Positions 28,130 through 36,196 of a stretch of DNA of 64,000 bases are shown here, piece after piece. Numbering within the stretch: the stretch's first letter is position 1; the number at the start of each line of letters is the position of its first letter. The notes beneath the pieces are model-generated. The model saw only the letters and a program-made list of their open reading frames with translations, was not told the DNA's origin and did no database searches. The stretch lies in the NCBI GenBank assembly GCA_002321895.1, contig DCMZ01000017.1, positions 186,001 to 250,000 of the forward strand. The letters are read 5' to 3'. Position numbers and translations under genes: made by a program. This stretch comes from Bdellovibrionaceae bacterium UBA1609 (GTDB lineage Bacteria > Bdellovibrionota > Bdellovibrionia > Bdellovibrionales > UBA1609).

Positions 28130-29971
28130 CTACTTCTTATTTCGTGCGGTTTTGGAGGCCTTCTTTTTAACGACCTTCTTTTTTGCAGCTTTCTTTGTTG
28201 CTACCTTCTTCTTACTCGTTTTCTTTTTAACTACTTTTTTCTTGGCCACTTTCTTTTTTGCAGCCTTCTTAGCAACCTTCTTTTTGGTACTAACATCAGC
28301 TTCTGTCTGAGGTGTTTCTTCAGATTCCCCTTCAATACCAATCATTTGCTTTTGACGGGCTTTATGAACCGCTAATCGCTCTTCCGCCACCTGCAGGTCT
28401 TCTTCTGCCGCTTTAGTATCCCTACCAAGAATCTTTTTAAGCCCCTCTTCAGCCTTTTCTTTACGCTGTTTCCCGGCTCCAGTAATACGACAAAGTCCAT
28501 CAACCAGGATAGGACCGAACTTCTCAATGTGTTGAAGTTTTCTCTCTAGATCCGCAGCTTTATGCTCACGTTTCAGGTGGCGACTGAGCTTCTGCCCAGC
28601 TTGCATTACCGCCCGTCGAATCTCATCCACCAGCTCTTCACTGGCATCGATAGTTTCTTTCGAGGCATTTTTAAATTTGATGAAAGGCGAAGTCACAGCG
28701 ACCGCAATCACATAAGGTCCTGCCGGAATTGAATTTCTAGACTGTTGTAGGCCATAAGACCTCCAATTTACCGATTCCACCGCATGCGTGATCGCACAAG
28801 CTGATTTATCAAACTGCAAAGGAACTCGGTTGGCAAAACGTAAGAGTTGAGCTTGCTGTTCTTCTGCCTTAGCCCCTCGGTCTTTAAAACGAGCCACGGC
28901 AACCTCTACAACCACCGGCTTAAAATCGCAAATTTTAGGTTTGCGCGTGTTGACCGAGAAAAAGTCCACTTCTCCCAATCTTAAAATACTTTTAGCCAAT
29001 GATTCCTCTCCAACTGTCAATACAGATCGAGTGGAGGGGTTTGCCAAATCTGTTTCTTGAATCGACTGAAAAGCCTTTTTAAAATCAGACTCAGCGAGTT
29101 TGCCAACCGCTTTCGGCAACAATGATTTCGGCAATCCATGTTTAGTAAAATCTTTTATTGTATTATCTGTTACACGAGAAAAGCCGGTTTTTAAAAACTT
29201 ACTCAAAGACAAATTACTATATAGAAGTGCGTGGGTCATGAATTCACCCAATTTCATCGTATGCGGATGAGGCAAAGTCGGCTTTGGTACACGTGGGACG
29301 TCATCACTCACACGATCCACGTCCACCCAATCTTTATCTAGCAATTTGTACTTCAAAGCTAAGTGAGGATTCACTAGAGTGGTACCTTCAAGATATGTAA
29401 GCAATCCACCATCACCATTGAGTTGCACCCGACCATCGATCCTAAAAGTGACTTTTAGCCCATGCTCTTTATCCCAATCTTTAGACTCTCGCTTTTTAAC
29501 AACACCCTTATTCTTTTTAATATCCACATCAATAACGGCCTGAATTGCTTTTCGCATTCGAGAGGTTTTACTCATCACCTTCACACCCGTGGCATTGGTC
29601 AATTGAGCCCAAGTGGTGGCGGCTGAAATTCCGATCCCCTGTTGTCCACGAGAGCACTGCCCTCGCCCAAACTTAGATGAGGCCAAATATTCACCAAATA
29701 CCTTAGGCAACATGGCTTCCTCGAGACCAGGGCCATTATCCTCTACAGTGATTTCAATTAAATCAGTATTGCGAGCTCCGCCCTTTCCGGCCTTCTTTAT
29801 TTCAATAGACAGTTCCGGTTGGATTCCATGCTCCTCGCAGGCATCCAAGGAGTTATCCACTGTTTCCTTAAGTGTTGTGAGAACTGCTTTAGTTGGAGAT
29901 GAAAACCCCACCTGCTGCAAATTCTTGGCAAAATACTCGGCGGTACTACTGGTTTTTATCTTGCTTGCCAC
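28130..29971 (-). CDS. top6B: DNA topoisomerase VI subunit B with histone-H1-like tail
   Basis: The ATPase subunit of topoisomerase VI. The GHKL fold shows ETVDNSLDACEEHG (N box, near residue 36), EDNGPGLE (near 83) and SRGQQGIGIS (near 108); the transducer domain includes RFANRVPLQFDKSA with the switch Lys. The start is a GTG at 29971. The last 53 residues (561-613) are about half Lys, in repeats of KKKVA and KKKVV, like the tails of bacterial HC1-type and eukaryotic H1 histones; this tail is joined without a frameshift. It should bind DNA without sequence preference. ATP binding closes the B dimer and gates cleavage by subunit A. Confidence 0.92.
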   Translation of the reverse strand: MASKIKTSSTAEYFAKNLQQVGFSSPTKAVLTTLKETVDNSLDACEEHGIQPELSIEIKKAGKGGARNTDLIEITVEDNGPGLEEAMLPKVFGEYLASSKFGRGQCSRGQQGIGISAATTWAQLTNATGVKVMSKTSRMRKAIQAVIDVDIKKNKGVVKKRESKDWDKEHGLKVTFRIDGRVQLNGDGGLLTYLEGTTLVNPHLALKYKLLDKDWVDVDRVSDDVPRVPKPTLPHPHTMKLGEFMTHALLYSNLSLSKFLKTGFSRVTDNTIKDFTKHGLPKSLLPKAVGKLAESDFKKAFQSIQETDLANPSTRSVLTVGEESLAKSILRLGEVDFFSVNTRKPKICDFKPVVVEVAVARFKDRGAKAEEQQAQLLRFANRVPLQFDKSACAITHAVESVNWRSYGLQQSRNSIPAGPYVIAVAVTSPFIKFKNASKETIDASEELVDEIRRAVMQAGQKLSRHLKREHKAADLERKLQHIEKFGPILVDGLCRITGAGKQRKEKAEEGLKKILGRDTKAAEEDLQVAEERLAVHKARQKQMIGIEGESEETPQTEADVSTKKKVAKKAAKKKVAKKKVVKKKTSKKKVATKKAAKKKVVKKKASKTARNKK

Positions 29972-30089
29972 GATGCACTTGTCCTTTCCCTAGCACGACT
30001 AAGGTTTAATTATTCAGAGTTTCCTTATTGATATCAAGGCTTTCCTCGATTTTGCGGAAAGCTTGGCCTTCAATAATTTCTATTGAGAT

Positions 30090-30380
30090 CTATTTTTGGT
30101 CCGATTGGAGGATCCATTCGGCCGGTGTCAGGTGGCGCTTTTCAGTGTTACAGCTTTTACAACAGACCACGACATTCCCCTTTGTGGTGCGACCACCCCG
30201 GGCAATAGGGGTTTTGTGATCCATTGTCAGTTCGCTTACATCAAACTTTTGCTCACAATAATAGCAAACCCCTAAGGACAGCTGTTGCCGCCACCATTGG
30301 GATTTGCGTAATTCTCGAGCTCGGGCCTTCTCTTTTTTCTTGTGAGGTTCCGGAGCGGTCTGGTAGTACTCGTAGTTCAC
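30090..30380 (-). CDS. HNH endonuclease-family protein
   Basis: A 96-residue HNH protein: structural Cys pairs CYYC and CKSC, the catalytic MDHKTP (DH), GG turn and GNVVVCC (Asn), in the usual order. Its N-terminus is strongly basic (KKKEKARARELRKS). Start is a GTG at 30380 with no good ribosome site, so the true start could be internal. Such small HNH proteins nick or cut DNA and occur both in mobile elements and as free-standing chromosomal genes; nothing mobile is seen next to it. It lies downstream of and on the same strand as no obvious partner, divergent from bolA. Confidence 0.8.
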   Translation of the reverse strand: MNYEYYQTAPEPHKKKEKARARELRKSQWWRQQLSLGVCYYCEQKFDVSELTMDHKTPIARGGRTTKGNVVVCCKSCNTEKRHLTPAEWILQSDQK

Positions 30381-30439
30381 ATGTGGTAAATAACATGGCT
30401 AGTCAATATTTCTCAACCCCTTTCTCCCCGGAGGTAAAA

Positions 30440-30667
30440 ATGACCCAAGATCAGATGGAACAGCGCTTAAAAGAGGCCTATCCGGACTGTGATTTGATCG
30501 TAAATGACCTCACAGGAACGGAAGATCACTGGGAAGTAAGAATTGCCAGCACTCAATTTAAAGAACAAAGTCGAATCCAAAGGCAAAGATCCGTTATGGA
30601 TGTATTTGCTGAGGAGTTAAAGACCGGAGAGGTCCACGCTCTCACCATTAAAGCGATTGAAAAATAA
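30440..30667 (+). CDS. bolA: BolA-family protein
   Basis: A 75-residue BolA/IbaG protein. It starts at ATG 30440 behind a GGAGG site 5 bases upstream; the longer open frame from 30224 is read-through into the HNH gene region and lacks a ribosome site. Typical features are the opening QMEQRLKEAYPDCDL, HWEVRIAS and the late GEVHALTIKA. BolA proteins partner with monothiol glutaredoxins to hold a bridging [2Fe-2S] cluster and act in iron-sulfur handling. The gene lies 32 bases before grxD, which strongly supports the role. Confidence 0.88.
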   Translation: MTQDQMEQRLKEAYPDCDLIVNDLTGTEDHWEVRIASTQFKEQSRIQRQRSVMDVFAEELKTGEVHALTIKAIEK

Positions 30668-30699
30668 TATTTAATCCCTGAAACCCCACGGAGAAACTA

Positions 30700-31008
30700 A
30701 TGTCAGACACTCAAAACAGAATCAAAGATATTCTTTCTAACAACAAAGTCGTACTTTTTATGAAAGGTGACCCCACTTTCCCGATGTGTGGATTCAGCGC
30801 CAAGGCTGTCGCCATTTTAAAAGAAGTTGGTGCAGACTTTCACTCAATCAATGTTCTTGAGGATGAAGAGATTCGTCAGGGCATTAAAGAGTATGGAAAC
30901 TGGCCTACAATCCCTCAACTCTATGTTAATGATGAGCTCGTTGGTGGCAGTGACATAATGATGGAAATGTACGAGTCTGGTGAGTTGAAACAATCTTTAG
31001 GAAAATAG
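30700..31008 (+). CDS. grxD: Monothiol glutaredoxin, Grx4 type
   Basis: A 102-residue glutaredoxin with the monothiol active site CGFS (residues 27-30) preceded by FMKGDPTFPM, and the conserved NWPTIPQLYVND and GGSDIM glutathione-binding parts. Grx4-type proteins carry a [2Fe-2S] cluster and pass it on, alone or in a heterodimer with BolA, whose gene lies just upstream. ATG 30700 follows a short AGAAAC stretch, a weak ribosome site. Its stop (TAG) is directly followed by the ATG of the DUF2892 gene with no gap. Confidence 0.93.
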   Translation: MSDTQNRIKDILSNNKVVLFMKGDPTFPMCGFSAKAVAILKEVGADFHSINVLEDEEIRQGIKEYGNWPTIPQLYVNDELVGGSDIMMEMYESGELKQSLGK

Positions 31009-31185
31009 ATGCGACAAAATTTAAGATGGTTGGATCGTATTTTGCGATGGATGTTTGGAGTTGCTCTCCTCACTTGGGCCATAGCTGGTGGCCCATGGTG
31101 GGGATTCATTGGCATATACTTCTTAGTGACCGGAAGCTTTGGTTTTTGTCCGGGTTACTACATCATGCAAATCAACAAATCCTGA
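31009..31185 (+). CDS. DUF2892 (YgaP-like) small inner-membrane protein
   Basis: A 58-residue protein too short for most gene cut-offs. It starts immediately after the grxD stop with AGGAAAA upstream. Two hydrophobic helices flank GGPWWG, and it ends with GFCPGYYIM, the conserved Cys-Pro motif of the DUF2892 family, which also forms the membrane part of the YgaP rhodanese. The family's role is unknown; adjacency to a rhodanese or thiol-handling protein is common, and here the neighbours are the BolA/Grx4 pair, so a role in sulfur or iron-sulfur traffic is suggested by context only. Confidence 0.75.
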   Translation: MRQNLRWLDRILRWMFGVALLTWAIAGGPWWGFIGIYFLVTGSFGFCPGYYIMQINKS

Positions 31186-31323
31186 TTGGTGAAAATCACC
31201 CTTCTTTGATCTAGTTGCCACCACCAATTCTTAAGACATTTCAAAACTTTATGTGATCAATCCCAACCAAAGTCCGAACACCTCATCTATTGTTTGTCCG
31301 ATATATAGATGAAGGAGTTCAAT

Positions 31324-31692
31324 ATGAAAATTCTACTTGCTGAAGACGATCCCAACATCGCGCAAATCGCAAAAATGACTTTAGAAAAGCTCGGTGGCCA
31401 TGAAGTGATTCACGCTATTAATGGTGAAGAAGCCCTCGAGATGGCATTGAACACTGAAGTGGATCTGCTCCTCTTGGATGAAATGATGCCTAAAATGAAC
31501 GGCCTTTCTGTTTGCCAAGAGTATCAAACCTCTGTTTCCGACCCAAAACCTGTGATTTTTCTCAGCGCAAAATCTCAAGTGGAAGACTTAGAAGCCTTTC
31601 TCACTCACGGGATTGGCCACATAGCAAAGCCATTTGACCCTGGCAGCCTAGTGGAAAGAATCAATCAACTGATGGAGAAGCATCAAGCATGA
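31324..31692 (+). CDS. Single-domain response regulator
   Basis: A 122-residue CheY-like receiver with no output domain: acidic pair near 7-9 in LAEDD, phospho-Asp52 in LLLLDEMMP, and Lys in IAKPFDP near 101. The true start is ATG 31324, with AAGGAG 8 bases upstream; the frame from 31309 adds only an unlikely extension. It overlaps the following kinase gene by 4 bases (ATGA). With the kinase and the HPt protein it forms a compact phosphorelay. Confidence 0.9.
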   Translation: MKILLAEDDPNIAQIAKMTLEKLGGHEVIHAINGEEALEMALNTEVDLLLLDEMMPKMNGLSVCQEYQTSVSDPKPVIFLSAKSQVEDLEAFLTHGIGHIAKPFDPGSLVERINQLMEKHQA

Positions 31693-33035
31693 AGACTATT
31701 CAGAGCCGTCTTACTATTGCGTACTTACTTTTTGGTGCCGCGATTGCGTCTCTGGGCTATACAGCATTTAAAAACTATAAAAACCAATCCGATGTTCACA
31801 CTCAACTTGGACTGGGCTACAAAGTTGAAGAGAATATTGCCAAAATAAAAAAAGGACGCTCCGTTAAAAGAGCTCGCCGAGAATTAAAAGCTCTCCGCCC
31901 ATCGATGCAACCTGAAGCAAGGGCTCTTGCGGTGAGCGACATTATCACCGCGATCAACCGAGGATCTCAAGGGCGCATAAACAAATCCATTCGCTATTTT
32001 GAAAACGTTGAAGCTGAGTTTAAAAGAGTCAGTTATAAAAACTTAGATGTCTTGAAGAAGAATGTCGAGTACTACACCGTTATCTCCATTACACTTTTTA
32101 TAACTCTCTATTTATGGGCGTTTATTTACCTAAGAAAATCTGTTTTCTATCCTATAAAACGTATTTCTAAAAAGATGAAAGACTTTCTGGTTGATAAATA
32201 CACCTATCACTTTTCTGTGCCGCCAGATAACGAAATTGGTGAGCTACAAAACTCATTCAATTCAATGGCTCAAAAAGTTTTGACTCAGATGGATGAATTA
32301 CAAGCCCTAGACAATGCTAAATCTGAATTCTTGAGCATTGCCAGTCATGAACTTCGAACTCCAATGACATCCATCAAAGGATCATTGGGTCTCCTTCAGT
32401 CGGGTGTGACCGAAAACCTAAATGATGCCAGCTTAAATCTACTGAATATTGCGGAAGCAGAAACCGACCGATTGATTCGACTCATTAATGATATTTTGGA
32501 CCTCTCAAAAATAGAAGCCCGAATGCTCAACTTTGATCCAAGCTGGATGAATATAAAACACGTAATTATAATGACCCTAGAAAGCCTAGATGGCCTGGCC
32601 AAAGCTGCAAATGTTCATCTTGTGAAAGTGGATTTAAACGACATCTATGCACCCGTTGATCAAGATCGTATCCAACAAGTTCTCACCAATCTTATTTCCA
32701 ACGCCGTTAAGTACTCCCCCGATGACGGAAATGTGTTCGTGGGAATGTCGTTTACAAACAACGGTCAGTTAAAAATTTCAATTAAAGACGAAGGGGTTGG
32801 TATTGCACCGGAAGATCAAAAATTAATTTTTGAGAAATTTAGACAAGCCACCGGTAAAGATAATCCCCTTGTAAAAGGCACAGGCTTGGGACTTGCCATT
32901 GCAAAAGCCTTTGTCGAAGAACACAATGGAGTCATCGGCGTGGAGTCTAAACCTGGAAATGGAAGTGAGTTCTACTTCACATTACCTAATTGGTCGAAAA
33001 AAATGCCTAAAGAAGACAAAGAGGAAGTAGCATGA
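31689..33035 (+). CDS. Membrane sensor histidine kinase
   Basis: A 448-residue sensor kinase: membrane helix at about residues 5-25, a short periplasmic region of about 100 residues, a second helix near 125-145, HAMP domain to about 200, HisKA with SIASHELRTPMTSIKG (phospho-His near 219), and a HATPase domain with NLISNAVKYS and GTGLGLAIAKAF. There is no attached receiver. Translation is coupled at both ends by ATGA overlaps to the receiver and the HPt genes. The sensed signal is unknown; the small periplasmic part shows no recognisable ligand domain. Confidence 0.92.
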   Translation: MKTIQSRLTIAYLLFGAAIASLGYTAFKNYKNQSDVHTQLGLGYKVEENIAKIKKGRSVKRARRELKALRPSMQPEARALAVSDIITAINRGSQGRINKSIRYFENVEAEFKRVSYKNLDVLKKNVEYYTVISITLFITLYLWAFIYLRKSVFYPIKRISKKMKDFLVDKYTYHFSVPPDNEIGELQNSFNSMAQKVLTQMDELQALDNAKSEFLSIASHELRTPMTSIKGSLGLLQSGVTENLNDASLNLLNIAEAETDRLIRLINDILDLSKIEARMLNFDPSWMNIKHVIIMTLESLDGLAKAANVHLVKVDLNDIYAPVDQDRIQQVLTNLISNAVKYSPDDGNVFVGMSFTNNGQLKISIKDEGVGIAPEDQKLIFEKFRQATGKDNPLVKGTGLGLAIAKAFVEEHNGVIGVESKPGNGSEFYFTLPNWSKKMPKEDKEEVA

Positions 33036-33388
33036 ATCACGACAGTCCTGAATACCAGAAAATGTTGGCCGAACTCAAAAATGATTATATCAAAGGTTTA
33101 CAAGGAAAACTCGAGGCCATTCAAATCGCTGTAGAAGCCCGCGACACAGCCGTACTCAGAGAGCATTTTCACAAATTTAAGGGCAACGGAAAGACTTATG
33201 GGTTTCCCGCCATTAGCATAGTGGGTGAACTCACCGAAAAACTCATTATACAATCTGAAGAAAAGGGATTAGAAGCCTCCCAATTAGCTCTGAGACTCCT
33301 CAAATCGATCTATGAGAAAGAATTAGATAATAAGGGCTACGAATTTGAAGAAGATCCAAATCTGGCGGAACTCCGTGCTTTAGCGTGA
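33032..33388 (+). CDS. HPt phosphotransfer protein
   Basis: A 118-residue helical protein with an HPt motif around His47, HKFKGNGKTYGF, matching the family's HxLKGxxxxxG. It has no other domain. HPt proteins relay phosphate between receivers or between a kinase's receiver and another protein. Because the kinase next door lacks a receiver and the receiver here is free-standing, the expected path is kinase to receiver to HPt, with an unknown downstream regulator. It overlaps the kinase gene by 4 bases. Confidence 0.75.
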   Translation: MNHDSPEYQKMLAELKNDYIKGLQGKLEAIQIAVEARDTAVLREHFHKFKGNGKTYGFPAISIVGELTEKLIIQSEEKGLEASQLALRLLKSIYEKELDNKGYEFEEDPNLAELRALA

Positions 33389-33437
33389 CCTTTTGGAGGT
33401 TTTCAGCTATTTCCTAATTCTACAGGAGACTCCCAAC

Positions 33438-34811
33438 ATGCTTGATGATCTAAAAAATATATTTTCTAGCGACCGAGTTCTAACCGACTCAGAATCTCTC
33501 GATACTTATGGCAGAGACTGGACAAAACACCTAGATGTGAATGCGACGGCCATTGTTTTCCCAAAGAGTACAGAAGAGGTGCAAAAACTTGTTTTATGGG
33601 CCAACAAAAATAAAGTGGGTCTGGTCCCCTCGGGAGGAAGAACAGGCCTCAGTGGTGCCGCGACGGCCATCCAAAATGAAGTTGTGGTTTCTTTTGAGAA
33701 GATGAATAACATTTTAGAGTTTGATCCTGTGGATCAAACCGTGCGATGTGAAGCGGGTGTCATCACTGAGACTCTGCAGGAATATGCTAAAGATAAAAAC
33801 CTACTCTATCCCGTAGATTTCGCCGCCCGCGGCTCCAGTCAGATTGGTGGAAATATCGCTACCAACGCTGGCGGAATTAAGGTGATTCGCTATGGCCTGA
33901 CGCGGAACTGGGTGACTTCTCTTAAAGTGGTTACCGGCACAGGGGAAGTTTTAGAGCTCAATAAAAATTTAGTTAAAAATGCGACAGGATTGGATTTTCG
34001 TCACCTTTTTATTGGCAGTGAGGGAATCCTGGGCTTTATCACGGAATGTACGATGAAACTCACGCGCCCCCCAAAAGAATCGCAAGTTTTTGTTTTAGGA
34101 GTTTCCGAACTCAGTTCTGTAATGGAAATCTATAAAACATACACTCAATCCCGTGAAGTCTTAGCCTTTGAAATGTTCACAGAGTTGGCATTACAGTATG
34201 TTTTGAAGTCCACCGATTTGCAGAGACCTTTTGACTCCCCAACAAATTACTATGTCTTGATTGAGCTAGAAATCGAGAATGAGGGAGATAGCGAACAGGC
34301 TATGACGCTGTTTGAAAAATGCTTTGAGAATGGTTGGGTGGAAGATGGAGCTGTAAGCCAAAGCCCTACCCAAGCCAAGGATTTCTGGCGCCTGAGAGAA
34401 GATATTAGTGAAGCCACCAGTGCCTATGAACCCTATAAAAACGACGTGAGTGTTCGCGTCTCAAAGGTGCCTGAGTTTCTTCAGGAAACAGATCAAATTT
34501 TGAGTACTGAATATCCAAACTTTGACGTGGTTTGGTTTGGACATATTGGCGATGGAAATCTGCATATCAACGTACTGAAGCCCAAGGAGCTCTCAACGGA
34601 ACAGTTTATGGAAAGCTGTAAGACTGTAAATGAGCATTTGTTTGGAATGATCAAAAAATTTGAAGGTAGTGTGAGTGCCGAACATGGCGTGGGAGTAACA
34701 AAAAAGCCTTATCTTAGCTTAACAAAAAGCCCTCAGGAGATCGGTTTAATGCGAAACCTGAAGGCTATTTTTGATCCCAATGGAATTATGAATCCAGGGA
34801 AAGTGATTTAA
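33438..34811 (+). CDS. FAD-linked oxidase (GlcD/D-2-hydroxyglutarate dehydrogenase type)
   Basis: A 457-residue FAD-dependent 2-hydroxyacid dehydrogenase: PSGGRTGLSGAA, GVITETL, ARGSSQIGGNIATNAGGIKVIRYG bind FAD in the N-terminal PCMH-type fold, and GHIGDGNLHIN with EHGVG near the C-terminus are the substrate and metal residues of the GlcD/DLD/D2HGDH group. I chose ATG 33438, with CAGGAG 11 bases upstream. It probably oxidises D-lactate, glycolate or D-2-hydroxyglutarate. Since SerA-type enzymes reduce 2-oxoglutarate to D-2-hydroxyglutarate, and serA lies nearby, the last is plausible. Converges with the lipoprotein gene, with a 4-base overlap. Confidence 0.85.
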   Translation: MLDDLKNIFSSDRVLTDSESLDTYGRDWTKHLDVNATAIVFPKSTEEVQKLVLWANKNKVGLVPSGGRTGLSGAATAIQNEVVVSFEKMNNILEFDPVDQTVRCEAGVITETLQEYAKDKNLLYPVDFAARGSSQIGGNIATNAGGIKVIRYGLTRNWVTSLKVVTGTGEVLELNKNLVKNATGLDFRHLFIGSEGILGFITECTMKLTRPPKESQVFVLGVSELSSVMEIYKTYTQSREVLAFEMFTELALQYVLKSTDLQRPFDSPTNYYVLIELEIENEGDSEQAMTLFEKCFENGWVEDGAVSQSPTQAKDFWRLREDISEATSAYEPYKNDVSVRVSKVPEFLQETDQILSTEYPNFDVVWFGHIGDGNLHINVLKPKELSTEQFMESCKTVNEHLFGMIKKFEGSVSAEHGVGVTKKPYLSLTKSPQEIGLMRNLKAIFDPNGIMNPGKVI

Positions 34812-35938
34812 CTCATCAATTCATCAGGGTGTACCTTAACTACACCCTCTTCATCTATTCCTTTTAGTTTATCGTCTTCAGGAATCAATTTACCGGGAAC
34901 AGGAATGGTGATCTTTTTTGGATCAACATCCTTGAAGCGGTCAACGACAGCATTTGGAATATAAATCAAACAATGTGCTGAGACCAAACCCCTCATACAT
35001 TTTTTTCTTTCTTCTTCTTCTAAATCATCCAATTCGCCATCTTCACCGGGAACACCATCAGGCTTTAGGCCATCGCCGCCACCGCCGCCAAGATCAATTC
35101 CTTCTTGAATGACATCAAAGACATCTCTTGGAACTCCAATGGTCATAGATCCCGGCTCTAGACAGCCTTTTGATGTGTTCATTGTATCACAATGGCTTTT
35201 TCCCATACCATTTTCAGCAATTTCCAACACACCTGTTATTGCATTAAAGTCGTATTCAAAAGTTTCACTTAGAACATCTTCAATACTTGCATCACTACCG
35301 TTGTTAGTTACAAAGGCACCTGTGATTTCAATTTGATCGCCATCTATAGGGCGCAAAGCTTCTGACCCTTTAGACAAATATTTTTTGATGATAGCATCTG
35401 AAAGCTTAATATCTTTAAGTTGATTATGACGAGCACTATAGAAAGCCCCGTTTCGACAAGTTTGAAAATCGCCTCTCGATTTACACTCGCCACCAGGTCC
35501 TAATCGGCGTGGCAAACGATTGCCATTGGGGCGATCGTGCGCAAAAGACTTACCATTATGGCAAAACTCAAGAATTCCATTTTCATGTCGACTTAAGCAG
35601 GTTCTACCTTTTTCCCTTTTAAATATGTCAGAGGTCTTTCTTTTAGAATCCGTTTTTCTACCATTATCACGATTATAGGTATCTACTATTTCCTCACACT
35701 TACCTTCAACGATTCGGCCCCTCTCCTGGTTCCAAAAACAATTGCGAGTGATGAATCTCTCGATATCATCGTCTTCATATTTATAGTCGTGACCTGAACA
35801 GCGATCGTATCGCTTATCTTTATATTCACAACGATTAGGACTAATCTCGCCTTTACTCTCAGTAATGGATTGTGAGTTAGCACATCCAGCAAGAATCATT
35901 AGCGAAAGACTTGATAATAATAATATAGCGGACTTCAT
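34808..35938 (-). CDS. Lipoprotein of unknown function
   Basis: A 376-residue lipoprotein from ATG 35938 (GGAG upstream; the ATG 15 bases earlier has none), with the lipobox LAGC after a hydrophobic leader. The mature N-terminal half holds several Cys (RCEYKD, RCSGHD, RTCLSRHE, GECKSRGDF) in small spacings that suggest repeated disulfide knots; a Gly-rich turn (DLGGGGGDG) near residue 290 separates the C-terminal part with EEERKKCMRG. I recognise no family. It converges with the FAD oxidase and may have its own promoter in the gap upstream. Confidence 0.6.
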   Translation of the reverse strand: MKSAILLLSSLSLMILAGCANSQSITESKGEISPNRCEYKDKRYDRCSGHDYKYEDDDIERFITRNCFWNQERGRIVEGKCEEIVDTYNRDNGRKTDSKRKTSDIFKREKGRTCLSRHENGILEFCHNGKSFAHDRPNGNRLPRRLGPGGECKSRGDFQTCRNGAFYSARHNQLKDIKLSDAIIKKYLSKGSEALRPIDGDQIEITGAFVTNNGSDASIEDVLSETFEYDFNAITGVLEIAENGMGKSHCDTMNTSKGCLEPGSMTIGVPRDVFDVIQEGIDLGGGGGDGLKPDGVPGEDGELDDLEEEERKKCMRGLVSAHCLIYIPNAVVDRFKDVDPKKITIPVPGKLIPEDDKLKGIDEEGVVKVHPDELMS

Positions 35939-36053
35939 ATCCTGGTTCTCCATGTTTTAGTTGAGGACAACCAGTGCAAATGCAGAGTCCGTTCCATACA
36001 TCCATAAGCCAAAAGGCAATGATTTTAGTGCTTTATGGCAACTGTCAGACTTT

Positions 36054-36081
36054 TTGACATGAACTTTTGACACGGTATGAA
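36054..36081 (+). promoter_or_regulatory. Promoter-like sequence facing into an intergenic gap
   Basis: Consensus TTGACA, a 16-base spacer and TATGAA on the plus strand, with a second TTGACA at 36067. No plus-strand gene follows before the 3' end of serA, so a small or antisense RNA could start near 36088. Confidence 0.3.
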
Positions 36082-36196
36082 TCGTAAATTGTCAGTTTAC
36101 AGCTCAATGATATTAGAAAAGCTGTCAGGAAATTCCAACCCTGAACCATTTAGAAAATGAGGTGTTTCACCCAAAACAGGCAGTTGGCCTCTAATA

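Noticed and set aside
30224..30439. N-terminal extension of BolA read from upstream
   Set aside because: The extension runs through the opposing HNH gene. The ATG at 30440 has a strong GGAGG site and gives the standard BolA length.
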